30,622 nucleotides of DNA from Bacillota bacterium (GTDB lineage Bacteria; Bacillota; Clostridia; Christensenellales; Aristaeellaceae). A program made the position numbers and the translations under genes. Shown here piece by piece: positions 6,925 through 16,836 of the stretch. The stretch lies in NCBI GenBank assembly GCA_023425025.1, contig JAFADG010000022.1:1-30622 (forward strand), read 5' to 3'. The first letter of the stretch is position 1; every line of letters begins with the position of its first letter. A model generated the notes under the pieces. That model worked only from the letters and a program-made list of their open reading frames with translations. It did not search any database and was not told the DNA's origin.

Positions 6925-8220
6925 TTACCATGTGGATGGATCACCTGTTTGCAAATCCTGCAGATATGTGGCCTGCATATATCCCTTTTTGCCGTCCACC
7001 TTCACCTGATACCATATATCCTTTCTTGCAACGGCATCCATGACGTTATCATCCAGCACCTCCACCTGAGTGCCCACAAAGAATTTTCCCAAGATGGCGG
7101 CAGTCTTTGATGTGGAAGCACGCAAATTCAACCTGTCACTCAAGTTTGGTCCAGTGACTACCGCTATTTTCTTTTGGGTGTAAGTCTTCGCCCCAGGCAT
7201 CACCTTGTTGGCGGGGTAGTACCCCTCGACTCCCTGGACTTCAACATAATACCACGTGCCGGCTTTGCTGAGGATGGCAAGCGAGCCGCCCAGTTTGGGG
7301 TCCGGCAACGGAACGGCGGAAGCGCTGTCGGACGGTGCGCTGCGCAGGGTGGGGTATGGCGGCCCGCTGATATCATTCCGGCCAACATCCAGTATCACCA
7401 GCGTTTTTATGCTGCTATCCAGCAATAGGTATTTGGTCAGCATATATCCTGTTTTTCCATCTACGCGCACACGGCACCATGTATCTCCATGATCCAGAAC
7501 TTCAACGGTGTTGCCATTACAATATTTCCCCAATGACTTTGTCGTTTGTGATTTACTGGCCCGCAAATTCAGCCGGTCAGTAGCAGAAGGATTATTGACC
7601 ACCGCATAGATACCCGAAGGGTCTTGCGGGTTGTTATCGGGAGATTCAGGTGAACCAGTTCCCGGCCCGACATTTGGCTGCACATATTTGGAAAGCATGT
7701 ATCCCCATTGTTCTGTTTCAGGTAAATATACGTAATACCAGCTTCCATTTTCAACAATACCCAAAATTTCCATAGACGTACCATTATAGAACTTTCCCCT
7801 GGAGTTTGCGTTGGTGGACGGCCGGTCTCGCAAATGCAGTCCGTCCGTTGCCCGCTGTCCACCAATTTCAGCTTTTGGCTTGGCGCTTTTGACGCTGTCA
7901 ATCACAGCCCGATCATATTTGCTTTGCAGGCCGCAACGCGTTAAGTGCTCTGATTCCATGTAGCCTGTCCGGCCCGCCACTTCCACCTGACACCATTTTG
8001 TTCCGGATGTATGCTCTATCACTACTATAACGCCATTGTAATATTGACCCAGGGATTTAGCATTCAAATTGGGTTTTGCGCGCAGATGGATACATTGGTT
8101 GGGATCAGCAGTATTGATTACCGCCACCGGATAATCTCCCGCCAGTGCAGGCAGAACGATCGCCCACAGCGACATCAGCAGTATTGCAAAAATATATGCC
8201 TGCAAGTGCTTTCTCATCAT
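6925..8220 (-). CDS. Secreted protein with five SH3b repeats
   Basis: A 431-aa protein with a Sec signal peptide: basic MMRKH, hydrophobic core, and likely cleavage after ALA at residue 27. The mature part is five bacterial SH3 (SH3b) repeats at about 33-94, 119-180, 205-266, 275-341 and 352-421. Repeats carry LHLRxxPxxNxxSxG or DRLNLRAS openings and W-x-x-V-x-V-x-G-x-x-GY-M endings. Repeat 4 is the most divergent. A Pro/Gly/Asn-rich linker separates repeats 2 and 3. No hydrolase, peptidase, LPXTG or transmembrane anchor is seen. SH3b repeats commonly bind peptidoglycan cross-bridges, so a cell-wall-associated binding role is likely. GAGG six bases before the start supports ATG 8220; ATG 8217 is adjacent. 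Confidence 0.88.
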   Translation of the reverse strand: MMRKHLQAYIFAILLMSLWAIVLPALAGDYPVAVINTADPNQCIHLRAKPNLNAKSLGQYYNGVIVVIEHTSGTKWCQVEVAGRTGYMESEHLTRCGLQSKYDRAVIDSVKSAKPKAEIGGQRATDGLHLRDRPSTNANSRGKFYNGTSMEILGIVENGSWYYVYLPETEQWGYMLSKYVQPNVGPGTGSPESPDNNPQDPSGIYAVVNNPSATDRLNLRASKSQTTKSLGKYCNGNTVEVLDHGDTWCRVRVDGKTGYMLTKYLLLDSSIKTLVILDVGRNDISGPPYPTLRSAPSDSASAVPLPDPKLGGSLAILSKAGTWYYVEVQGVEGYYPANKVMPGAKTYTQKKIAVVTGPNLSDRLNLRASTSKTAAILGKFFVGTQVEVLDDNVMDAVARKDIWYQVKVDGKKGYMQATYLQDLQTGDPSTW

Positions 8221-8260
8221 CTACGCCTCGTTTTCCTATTTCAGATGCGCTACTGTTTCG

Positions 8261-8288
8261 TTCATATATCAAACGCTTTTGTTTTCAA
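8261..8288 (-). promoter_or_regulatory. Candidate promoter of the five-repeat SH3b gene
   Basis: On the minus strand TTGAAA (8288-8283) and TATGAA (8266-8261) are separated by 16 bp, about 40 bp upstream of the start codon in an A/T-rich region. Confidence 0.35.
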
Positions 8289-8343
8289 TTTTCTTCCTGA
8301 CGAGGATATTTATTTCCATTCAATCTATGCAATTTTATATGAA

Positions 8344-8382
8344 AGACTGCCTCACCACAAGAGAAATGTGATAAGGCAGTCT
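8344..8382 (-). terminator. Hairpin, probable terminator of the leftward sugar operon
   Basis: AGACTGCCT (8344-8352) pairs with AGGCAGTCT (8374-8382). On the minus strand the stem is followed by TTTCATATAAAATT. It lies about 200 bp beyond the stop of the operon's last gene and upstream of the SH3b gene. Confidence 0.4.
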
Positions 8383-8425
8383 ATTTGATTTCATGATAGT
8401 TTAGTGAAGTTTTTTGGGGATGGTT

Positions 8426-8570
8426 GCGGGAAGGCTCCATAGCCGAAGCACCGCCTGTGGTGGGAAAAGCGAGGCGAAGGAGACCAGCGAAACGAGCCGC
8501 GAAAGCAGCAGCGAACCGCGGCGACGATTGAGCAGGCCGAAGGGCTTTTTGAAAAAGCGCCCCTTCCCGC
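8426..8570. repeat. 145-bp structured repeat-like element with 9-bp inverted ends
   Basis: The element is bounded by GCGGGAAGG (8426-8434) and its perfect complement CCTTCCCGC (8562-8570). The interior is purine/GC-rich with many short AGCGA/GCCGCGA-type motifs unlike the flanking A/T-rich DNA. An open frame crosses it on the minus strand (8381-8572), but it has no ribosome binding site and reads as low-complexity Ala/Arg/Pro. I take it as non-coding. It resembles intergenic palindromic elements that recur in Clostridia, but copy number cannot be tested here. Confidence 0.5.
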
Positions 8571-8586
8571 AAATCACCTCTCGATT

Positions 8587-10065
<1,479 letters not shown>

Positions 10066-10100
10066 AGGCTATCCCTCCGCATTTGTTTATCGCGTACGCA

Positions 10101-11141
10101 TTAGCAGCGTTCCGTTTCAAAAGCCGTCCAATCCAAGGGTTTGGTTTCTTCGTCATTCAAAAGCCCCGCGATGTGATGAAGGAGCGGAAAATCCTCCCGC
10201 CGGGCAGTCCCTGTTTCCACCCATACGGCCATGGCCTCGATGGTCCTGCGGGCGATTACCACCGATTCCAGGGTGACGCCGTTCAGTTCTTTGAGCGCTT
10301 CGCTCAAACGCATGCCCCGGCCCAGGCGGATACCCAGGGCACGGGTTCTGCCGCCAAAGATGGTGACATACAAATCACCCGCGGCATAGACAATGTTCTC
10401 CGGCCCGCCGCCGGTGATGGCCAGCATTTTACCCATTTCCTTCACGCTCTGGCCAAACAGCGCCGCCTGCGGGTTATAAGCTTCCGTGCAGCCGATACCG
10501 TCCTTCGCTTCCACCATGCCGATGGCCAGGGATACACCCAGGGCATAGGCGTTTTTCATAGCAACGGCGCACTCCACACCGATAATATCGGTGGAAAGGC
10601 TGATGTGGTAATATTCCGTTTCCAGCATGGCCTTCAATTGCCGAAGGATATTGATGTCTTTGCCGCAAAAGGCCACGCAGGTCTGCCTGCGGTCGGCCAG
10701 CTCATAGCTGGTGCAGGGCCCGCCGATGGCGTTTAGGGAAAGACGACCACCTGTTTTTTCATCCAGCAGGCGCGGGAAGGGCACAAGTGAACCGTCAGGC
10801 ATGTTTTGCAGCCCCTTGGTCACGGAAAGCACAGGAAGTGTAGAAGGAATTCTGGGCAGTACATAATCGCCAAACCATTCCACCCCAAAGCTGGAAACGC
10901 CGCCGACCAAAAGGTCCGCGCCTGATAGTGCCTTGTCCAGGTCTTCGATCTGATAATACTGTATCCCATCCGGCAGTTTGCGCTTCATATTCAAATGATA
11001 GCTATGTGCTTTGGCATGCTCGATGATTTCCCTGTCTAAATGCGTGCCTACAATACGGACCTCATGCCCGTTGTCTCTGGCCGGGACGCTGATGGCCGAG
11101 CCCATCATGCCGGCGCCGACGATGACGATCACTTTTTTCAT
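10101..11141 (-). CDS. GpsA-like NAD(P)-dependent (polyol-phosphate) dehydrogenase
   Basis: A 346-aa protein of the glycerol-3-phosphate dehydrogenase (GpsA) family. The N-terminal nucleotide fold has GAGMMGSA (9-16). The substrate domain has TKG near K109, AMKNAYAL with the candidate catalytic Lys196, and AAGDLYVTIFGGRTRALG, matching the family's GDL-T-GRNR region. Loops differ from housekeeping GpsA, for example GGVSSFGVEWF and GIGCTEAYN. Context is a sugar operon between a ribulokinase-like gene (its TGA at 11154-11156 overlaps this gene's AAGGAG site) and an isomerase-fold protein. It may interconvert a ketose phosphate and a sugar-alcohol phosphate, or oxidise an aldonate-type substrate, rather than make phospholipid precursor. 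The substrate is inferred only. Confidence 0.82.
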   Translation of the reverse strand: MKKVIVIVGAGMMGSAISVPARDNGHEVRIVGTHLDREIIEHAKAHSYHLNMKRKLPDGIQYYQIEDLDKALSGADLLVGGVSSFGVEWFGDYVLPRIPSTLPVLSVTKGLQNMPDGSLVPFPRLLDEKTGGRLSLNAIGGPCTSYELADRRQTCVAFCGKDINILRQLKAMLETEYYHISLSTDIIGVECAVAMKNAYALGVSLAIGMVEAKDGIGCTEAYNPQAALFGQSVKEMGKMLAITGGGPENIVYAAGDLYVTIFGGRTRALGIRLGRGMRLSEALKELNGVTLESVVIARRTIEAMAVWVETGTARREDFPLLHHIAGLLNDEETKPLDWTAFETERC

Positions 11142-11153
11142 GACTTTGCTCCT

Positions 11154-12830
11154 TCAGTAAGCTTTGTTTCGTTTCGCATCCCGGCGGATATTCAATAACC
11201 TTGACATCAGGCCGCCCTTTGCTCCAAAAGCATCGTGCAAAAGCCTGTATTCCGCAAACAGTTTGTCATAAATGTGCGTATTCTCCCTGTTGGGCAGAAA
11301 TTCCTCTTTCACCGGGCTGTGCATATGCCGCATGGCTTCCGTTAAGCTGCCATATCCGCCATACTCCGCACCGGCGGCCGCGGCCGCATAGATGGCGCTG
11401 CCCAGCGCCGAGCCCTGATCTGTTGCGAGCACCTTGACGGGCATATTCAGCACATCGCAAAGGATCTGCATGAGCAACGGGTTTTTGCGGCTGATGCCGC
11501 CGGTGGCAATGAACTCTCGAACGGGCTGTCCGCAGGCACAAAGGCGCTCGGTAATCATGCGGGTGGCAAAGGCGGTGGCCTCCAGCAGCGCGCGGTAGAT
11601 TTCTTCCGGCGTGGTGTGTATGGTCATGCCCAGCAGCAGGCCGTTCAAATCCGCGTTCATCAAAAGGGAGCGGTTGCCGTTCCACCAATCCAAGGCAATC
11701 AGGCCGCTTTGCCCAGGCTTTAACGCCTGCGCCTTTTGCGTAAGCAGCGCATGGAGGCTAATGCTCCTTGCTTGTGCTTCCTCATGACAGCCCGGCGGGC
11801 ATAGAGCTTTGACCATCCAGTCAAAATGGTCGCCCATGCAATTCAGGCCGGCCTCCAGGCCATAAAAGCCGGGGACAAGCCCGTCCTTCACCGTACCGCA
11901 CAGACCGGGAACAGGCTCGCCGCTTGGAGACAGCATAAGGTATGCGGCGGAGGTGCCAAGAATCCCCAGCAGCTTGCCGGGGCCAAGAATGCCGGAGGCC
12001 GGAAAGCAGGCGTGGCCGTCCACCATGGGCGTGCTCACCGCCGCACCCGGCGCAAGGCCAAAGCGCTTTGTGGCAATATGAGATACTGTTCCGGCTTTCC
12101 CCGCCACTGGAGCAACCGTTCCCTGGAGCTTTGTTCTTACCATACCCGAAAGGCCTGGGAAAAGGGCGTCAAAAAAGCCATCTTCCGGAAAGCCGGTTTC
12201 CGCGTCAAAAAACGCTTTGTAACCCAGGCAGCAGGCGCCGCGAGAAAGAACGCCGGTAAGCTGAAGCACAATCCAGTCCGCCGCCTCCAGCCACAGATCC
12301 ATAGCCTGTGCTACATGCGGCGCTTCTTCCAAGACCTGCAACAGCTTCGGGAAAAGATTCTGAGCCGAGGCTTTCCCCCCGCTTTTTTTCAAAAACGCTT
12401 CGTCCCGCTCCGCGGCCAGGGCGGTAATCCTGTCCGCCTGGCTCTGGGCGGCATGGTGCTTCCACAGCTTCACATAGGCGTGAGTCTCGTTCTGAAACTC
12501 GGGCAGGAAGCAAAGCGGCGTTCCATCCGCCTTTATGGGCAGCATGGTGCAGGAGGTAAAGTCCACGCCGACGCCAATAATGCTTTCGGACGGAATGCCG
12601 CTTTCGCGCAATAATTCGGGGATGACTTTCTCCAAAGCGTCCAGATAATCCTGCGGATGCTGCAGCGCCCAACCGGGGGGAAGGGGTGTGCCGTCGGATA
12701 GTGCGGTATCCATGATACCGTGGGGATACACAAATTGGGCGGAGGCGATTTGCTCGCCGTCCGCCACAGCCGCGATGATCCCGCGGCAGGATAGGGTGCC
12801 AAAATCCAGGCCGATCGTGTAGGTTTTCAT
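11154..12830 (-). CDS. araB: FGGY-family carbohydrate kinase, AraB (ribulokinase)-like
   Basis: A 558-aa sugar kinase of the FGGY family, closest in pattern to ribulokinase AraB. The N-terminal phosphate loop is GLDFGTLSCRG. VGVDFTSCTMLPI follows, then DGHACFPASGI and LGILGTSAAYLML. VPGFYGLEAG and LIALDWWNGNRS are AraB hallmarks, and a C-terminal GGISRKNPLLMQILCDVL is the ATP-binding signature. AraB enzymes phosphorylate L- or D-ribulose at O5. ATG 12830 is chosen (GGA eight bases upstream); ATG 12836 would overlap the fucI stop as ATGA and is almost as likely. Coupling to fucI is tight. Expected role: phosphorylate the ketose made by FucI. Confidence 0.88.
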   Translation of the reverse strand: MKTYTIGLDFGTLSCRGIIAAVADGEQIASAQFVYPHGIMDTALSDGTPLPPGWALQHPQDYLDALEKVIPELLRESGIPSESIIGVGVDFTSCTMLPIKADGTPLCFLPEFQNETHAYVKLWKHHAAQSQADRITALAAERDEAFLKKSGGKASAQNLFPKLLQVLEEAPHVAQAMDLWLEAADWIVLQLTGVLSRGACCLGYKAFFDAETGFPEDGFFDALFPGLSGMVRTKLQGTVAPVAGKAGTVSHIATKRFGLAPGAAVSTPMVDGHACFPASGILGPGKLLGILGTSAAYLMLSPSGEPVPGLCGTVKDGLVPGFYGLEAGLNCMGDHFDWMVKALCPPGCHEEAQARSISLHALLTQKAQALKPGQSGLIALDWWNGNRSLLMNADLNGLLLGMTIHTTPEEIYRALLEATAFATRMITERLCACGQPVREFIATGGISRKNPLLMQILCDVLNMPVKVLATDQGSALGSAIYAAAAAGAEYGGYGSLTEAMRHMHSPVKEEFLPNRENTHIYDKLFAEYRLLHDAFGAKGGLMSRLLNIRRDAKRNKAY

Positions 12831-12832
12831 GC

Positions 12833-14647
12833 TCATTTCCGGCCGTACAGCGGCCCCAGCTTTTCGCAGGCACGGTAGTCGGCGCCCTCCAGGTCGTGTG
12901 TGCCAAAGGCGTCCCACATGCTGGGCCGATACACCTTGTCGGGCGAAACGTTATGCATGCAGACAGGAATACGAAGGATGCTGCACAGTGTGATCAGGTC
13001 CGCGCCGATGTGCCCATAGCTGAACGCGCCATGGTTGGCGCCCCAGCGGCGCATGACTTCATAAACGCTGGTGAACGCGCCTTCGCCGCTTAATCTGGGC
13101 ACAAAGAAGGTAGTGGGCCAGGTGGGGTCGGTGCGGCGGTTGATGGCTTCGTACACGTGCTTGGGCACCTCCACCGTCCAGCCCTCGGCCAATTGAAGTA
13201 CAGGGCCTAAACCATCAACAAGATTGATGCGGCACAGGGTGATGGGCATGCCGCCTTCGGACAGAAGCTGCGAGGAATATCCGCCGCCCCTGAAGTATCC
13301 CAGGTCTGCGTAGCAGAACCGGGTGGACGCCATAGCGGCTTCCGCTTCGTCTTTCTTGATCTCCCACCAATGCTTGATGGCGGGCTGGCCGTCGATTTTA
13401 CATACACCGCCGGCCTCCAGTGTGACCGAGCCGGAGTTGATCAAATGGATGAGCCCGTTTTGGGCCAGGCCTTCGGGCTGCCAGCCGGTGACCCTTTGAA
13501 TAGCCTCGGGGCTCCAGAAGGTTCTGACATCCGCAAAGCCCTGGGCGGTACCGGTCAGCAGCTTGCCAAAGAGCATGGCGATACCGTTTAAATGGTCGTT
13601 TTCCGTAGCCACGATCATGGGTTCCCTGATGCCGTTCCAGTCAAAGGAGGTGTTGAGCAGCGCCTCCATAAAGTCGCCGTTGGGGAAGTGGTCGGTCCAC
13701 TGCCGCTGGCCCTGAAAGCCGGATGCGATAGCGTTGTGGCCGCAGGCTTCTTCCTCAAAGCCCAGGGCCTTGAGCTGTTCGTTGCCCTGCATCAGGTCCC
13801 TGGCGATCATGGTCATCAAAATGCTTTGCTCCAGCACCTGCTGCTTCTTTTCCTTGTTGTGCTGCTTTTCCTCCGGGTTCTTGTCGTAGCCAATGCGAAC
13901 ATATTCCTTCACCCAGGCTTTGGCCAGTTCAAACTCCTCGGGATCGTAAATCCTTTCTTCCCAGCGGCGCACAAATTCCGACATGTCAATGGATTCCATG
14001 CGCATGCCCAGGTATTTTTCCAGAAATTCAGCGCTGAGGATGGAGCCGGCAATGCCCATGGACATGCCGCCCATGCCAAGGTAGCTCTTGCCGCGCATAT
14101 ATGCCGCTGCCAGGCCTGCCCTGGCAAAGCGCAGCAGTTTTTCCTTCACATCACCGGGTATGGCGGTATCGCCCGCCTCCAGAACATCCCGCCCGTAGAT
14201 GCCAAAGGCAGGCAGACCTTTCTGGCTGTGGCCGGCCAGGGCGGAAGCCAGATACACCGCGCCGGGCCGTTCGGTGCCGTTAAAGCCGTAGATGGCCTTG
14301 GGCATCAAGGGGTCCATATCAATGGTCTCGGCGCCGTAGCACCAGCAGGGCGTTACGCTGATGGTCAGCCCCACGCCTTCCCGCGCGAACTTGTCGGCGC
14401 AATCCGCCGCTTCAGCCACGCCGCCGATGGTCGTGTCGGAAAGAACGCACTCCACCGGCAAACCGCAGGGGTGGCGCAGTTCGCTTGTCAAAAGAGTGGC
14501 CACCGACTTGGCCAGCGCCATGGTTTGATCTTCCAGACTTTCCCGAACACCGCCGCGGCGGCCGTCGATGACCGCACGGATGCCGATTTTGGGCAGCCTG
14601 CCGCGGGTGTTGTTTTTGGGCGGGTTTAAGACAAAGCTTTCCTTCAT
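12833..14647 (-). CDS. fucI: L-fucose isomerase (also D-arabinose isomerase)
   Basis: A 604-aa enzyme, near the 591 aa of E. coli FucI, converting L-fucose to L-fuculose or D-arabinose to D-ribulose with Mn2+. The hallmarks appear in order: KIGIRAVIDGRRGGVRESLE, the central MGGMSMGIAGSI, SGFQGQRQWTDHFPNGD, and SFDWNGIREPMIVATENDHL carrying metal ligands. A late NHGAFSYGHIGADL segment carries the His. The start is ATG 14647, with AAGGAGG nine bases upstream; the longer frame to 14707 has no such site. It is the first gene of the leftward operon with its own promoter. The following kinase is of O5-phosphorylating AraB type and no fuculose-phosphate aldolase is present, so D-arabinose may be the physiological substrate. 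Confidence 0.94.
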   Translation of the reverse strand: MKESFVLNPPKNNTRGRLPKIGIRAVIDGRRGGVRESLEDQTMALAKSVATLLTSELRHPCGLPVECVLSDTTIGGVAEAADCADKFAREGVGLTISVTPCWCYGAETIDMDPLMPKAIYGFNGTERPGAVYLASALAGHSQKGLPAFGIYGRDVLEAGDTAIPGDVKEKLLRFARAGLAAAYMRGKSYLGMGGMSMGIAGSILSAEFLEKYLGMRMESIDMSEFVRRWEERIYDPEEFELAKAWVKEYVRIGYDKNPEEKQHNKEKKQQVLEQSILMTMIARDLMQGNEQLKALGFEEEACGHNAIASGFQGQRQWTDHFPNGDFMEALLNTSFDWNGIREPMIVATENDHLNGIAMLFGKLLTGTAQGFADVRTFWSPEAIQRVTGWQPEGLAQNGLIHLINSGSVTLEAGGVCKIDGQPAIKHWWEIKKDEAEAAMASTRFCYADLGYFRGGGYSSQLLSEGGMPITLCRINLVDGLGPVLQLAEGWTVEVPKHVYEAINRRTDPTWPTTFFVPRLSGEGAFTSVYEVMRRWGANHGAFSYGHIGADLITLCSILRIPVCMHNVSPDKVYRPSMWDAFGTHDLEGADYRACEKLGPLYGRK

Positions 14648-14734
14648 TAATGCTGTCCTCCTTGCATGATTCACGCGCTTGCATACGGCCGGACGCCGTT
14701 TTTCCAAAAAACCGAAACGTAACGCTTTTTCTTA

Positions 14735-14763
14735 ATGGTAGGCCATGAGACTTTGATTGTCAA
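14735..14763 (-). promoter_or_regulatory. Promoter of the fucI operon
   Basis: On the minus strand a perfect TTGACA -35 (14763-14758) and a TACCAT -10 (14740-14735) are separated by 17 bp, giving a leader of about 80 nt to fucI. It lies in a 333-bp divergent gap to rimO; apart from the two promoters I see no other gene there. Confidence 0.6.
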
Positions 14764-14897
14764 TAGAATAAATGAAAAAAGCGATGTGCCAGACGAAAAT
14801 TTGGCGGTGGATTTCCCTGGTTTCACACCGGTAAATATGAAACGCTGTCATACGCGGAAGTTTCAAAGTGTGCCTTTTTCATAACCCCTGTTTTTCT

Positions 14898-14926
14898 TTT
14901 ACTTTCCACCCGGATTATGATACAAT
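14898..14926 (+). promoter_or_regulatory. Promoter of the rimO-pgsA-cinA(-recA) unit
   Basis: TTTACT (14898-14903) and TACAAT (14921-14926) are separated by 17 bp, about 55 bp before the rimO ATG. A second TATGAT overlaps at 14916-14921. Confidence 0.6.
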
Positions 14927-14980
14927 AATCGTGTTATGCAAAAGGATATTCCCATTCGCTTTCCAAAAGGAGTTATGTTC

Positions 14981-16294
14981 ATGCCCGTAACTGTCGGCGT
15001 CGTTTCCCTTGGCTGCACGAAAAACCGGGTGGATACCGAGCAGATGCTTGGCATCCTCCGTCAAAGCGGATATCAAATCATTCCCGACGCGAAAAGCGCC
15101 GAAATCCTCATCGTCAACACCTGCGGCTTTATTGAGTCCGCCAAAACAGAATCCATCGACACCATACTGGAAATGGCGCAATACAAAACGACCGGGGCCT
15201 GCCGGCTGCTGGTGGTCACCGGCTGCCTGGCCCAGCGGTATTCCGAAGATCTGCTTGCCGATATTCCCGAAATCGACCTGATCCTGGGCGTCAACCAGTA
15301 CGGCCGGCTTGTTTCCGCCATTGAAGGGGCGCTAAACGGCAGCCGCGGCGCCTACTGCGCGCCCAGCGATTCCTTTTTGGAAACCGACCGCGTCCTGACT
15401 ACGCCCACCTACTTTGCCTACATACGTATCGGCGACGGCTGCGACAACCGCTGCGCCTATTGCGCCATTCCCCTGATTCGGGGCCGCTACCGTTCCCGGG
15501 CGGAGGATAGCATCATTGCTGAAATCAAGTCCCTGGCCGCCCAGGGGGTCAGGGAGCACGTGCTGGTGGCCCAGGATACCACCCGCTACGGCACCGACTG
15601 GGCAAAGAATTCTCAGCTTCCCGAGCTCATGCAAAAGGCCGCAAAGATGGAGGGCGTGGACTGGCTTCGCGTGCTGTACTGCTACCCCGACCAGGCGGAC
15701 ATACGGCTGCTGGATACGATGGCTGAAACAAGCAACATCTGCAAATACCTTGACCTGCCCATCCAACACATCGATGCCGGCATCTTAACGCGCATGCGCA
15801 GGCGGGGCAGCCCGGAGAAAATACGCACGCTGCTCACCGCCGCCCGGGAGCGGGGCTTTGCGCTCCGCACTTCCATTATCGTGGGCTTCCCCGGCGAAAC
15901 GGAGGCGGAGTTCCAGCGTTTGATGGATTATGTTTCTGAGCAGCAGTTTGACAAGCTGGGCGCTTTCGCCTTCTCCCCCGAGGAGGGCACGCCGGCCGCG
16001 GACATGGCGGACCAGGTTCCCCCGGAAGTAAGGGAGGAACGGCTGGACAAGCTGATGAAGCTGCAGGCCACCATTTCCCAAAACCGCAATAAGCTTCGTG
16101 TTGGAACCACAACGAAAGTGCTGGTCACCAGTGAGAGAAGCAATGGCATGTATACCGGCCGCTCCGAGTGGGAATCGCCGGAAATCGACGGCGAAATCCT
16201 CTTCAGCTCCCCCACGCCCCTTGCGGCCGGCAGCTTCTGTGATGTACGCATCACAAAAGCGAAAACCTATGACCTGATGGGAGAAAGAGCATGA
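14981..16294 (+). CDS. rimO: Ribosomal protein S12 methylthiotransferase RimO
   Basis: A 437-aa radical-SAM methylthiotransferase that modifies a conserved Asp of ribosomal protein S12. The N-terminal UPF0004 domain supplies the auxiliary Fe-S cysteines Cys12 (SLGCTKN), Cys48 (NTCGF) and Cys82 (GCLAQRY). The radical SAM motif CDNRCAYC places cysteines at 154, 158 and 161. A C-terminal TRAM domain ends the protein. SLGCTKNRVDTE and QYGRLV distinguish it from MiaB. ATG 14981 follows AAAAGGAG at 8 bases; the upstream ATGs at 14936 and 14975 are badly placed. Its stop overlaps the pgsA start by four bases (ATGA). Confidence 0.96.
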   Translation: MPVTVGVVSLGCTKNRVDTEQMLGILRQSGYQIIPDAKSAEILIVNTCGFIESAKTESIDTILEMAQYKTTGACRLLVVTGCLAQRYSEDLLADIPEIDLILGVNQYGRLVSAIEGALNGSRGAYCAPSDSFLETDRVLTTPTYFAYIRIGDGCDNRCAYCAIPLIRGRYRSRAEDSIIAEIKSLAAQGVREHVLVAQDTTRYGTDWAKNSQLPELMQKAAKMEGVDWLRVLYCYPDQADIRLLDTMAETSNICKYLDLPIQHIDAGILTRMRRRGSPEKIRTLLTAARERGFALRTSIIVGFPGETEAEFQRLMDYVSEQQFDKLGAFAFSPEEGTPAADMADQVPPEVREERLDKLMKLQATISQNRNKLRVGTTTKVLVTSERSNGMYTGRSEWESPEIDGEILFSSPTPLAAGSFCDVRITKAKTYDLMGERA

Positions 16295-16836
16295 ATCTGC
16301 CCAACCGCCTGTCCCTTGTGCGCGTGCTGCTGATCCCCGTCTGTGTGGGGCTGATGTATATTGCCACGCCCGTCTTCAACTGGCTGGCGCTTGTGGTTTT
16401 CCTCATCGCCTCCTTCACAGATTTTCTGGACGGGCACATCGCCAGGTCACGGAACCTGGTCACTGATTTCGGCAAGTTCATCGACCCGGTGGCCGACAAG
16501 CTGCTGGTTTTGAGCGTGCTGATCATGCTTGCCTCTCAGGGAAAAGTTCCGGCCTGGATGGTGATTGTTGTCCTGGCCAGGGAGCTTTCGGTGGACGGTC
16601 TGCGCATGGTGGCGTCGCTTACCGGCAAGGTGATCGCCGCGGGCAAGCTTGGCAAAATCAAAACAGTAACGCAAATGGTCACCATTTCCTTTCTCCTTAT
16701 AGATAACTGGCCCTTTGGCGCCTTCCCGGTGTCAGCTATTCTGCCGTATGCCATGGTCGCCATTACCCTATGGTCCGGTGTGGATTACTTTGTGAAAAAC
16801 CGTTCTGTTTTATCGTTTCAGGAGGAGCACAAATGA
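16291..16836 (+). CDS. pgsA: CDP-diacylglycerol-glycerol-3-phosphate 3-phosphatidyltransferase
   Basis: A 181-aa integral membrane enzyme making phosphatidylglycerol-phosphate, the committed step to phosphatidylglycerol and cardiolipin. The CDP-alcohol phosphotransferase signature is complete: D44 and D47-G48, A51-R52, G61, D65 and D69 within the segment 42-70. About five hydrophobic segments are visible. Length is typical. It is translationally coupled on both sides by ATGA overlaps, upstream with rimO and downstream with cinA. Confidence 0.95.
   Translation: MNLPNRLSLVRVLLIPVCVGLMYIATPVFNWLALVVFLIASFTDFLDGHIARSRNLVTDFGKFIDPVADKLLVLSVLIMLASQGKVPAWMVIVVLARELSVDGLRMVASLTGKVIAAGKLGKIKTVTQMVTISFLLIDNWPFGAFPVSAILPYAMVAITLWSGVDYFVKNRSVLSFQEEHK

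Noticed and set aside
8381..8572. Minus-strand 63-residue frame
   Set aside because: It coincides with the structured repeat, has no ribosome binding site and is low-complexity Ala/Arg/Pro.
10101..11141. Housekeeping gpsA for phospholipid synthesis
   Set aside because: Family membership is clear, but its position inside a sugar operon and its altered loops make a sugar-phosphate role more likely; left without the gpsA symbol.
14710..14735. Possible CcpA cre site near AACGCTTTTTC upstream of fucI
   Set aside because: It matches the AAGCG core only; the flanking TG and CA of the cre consensus are missing.
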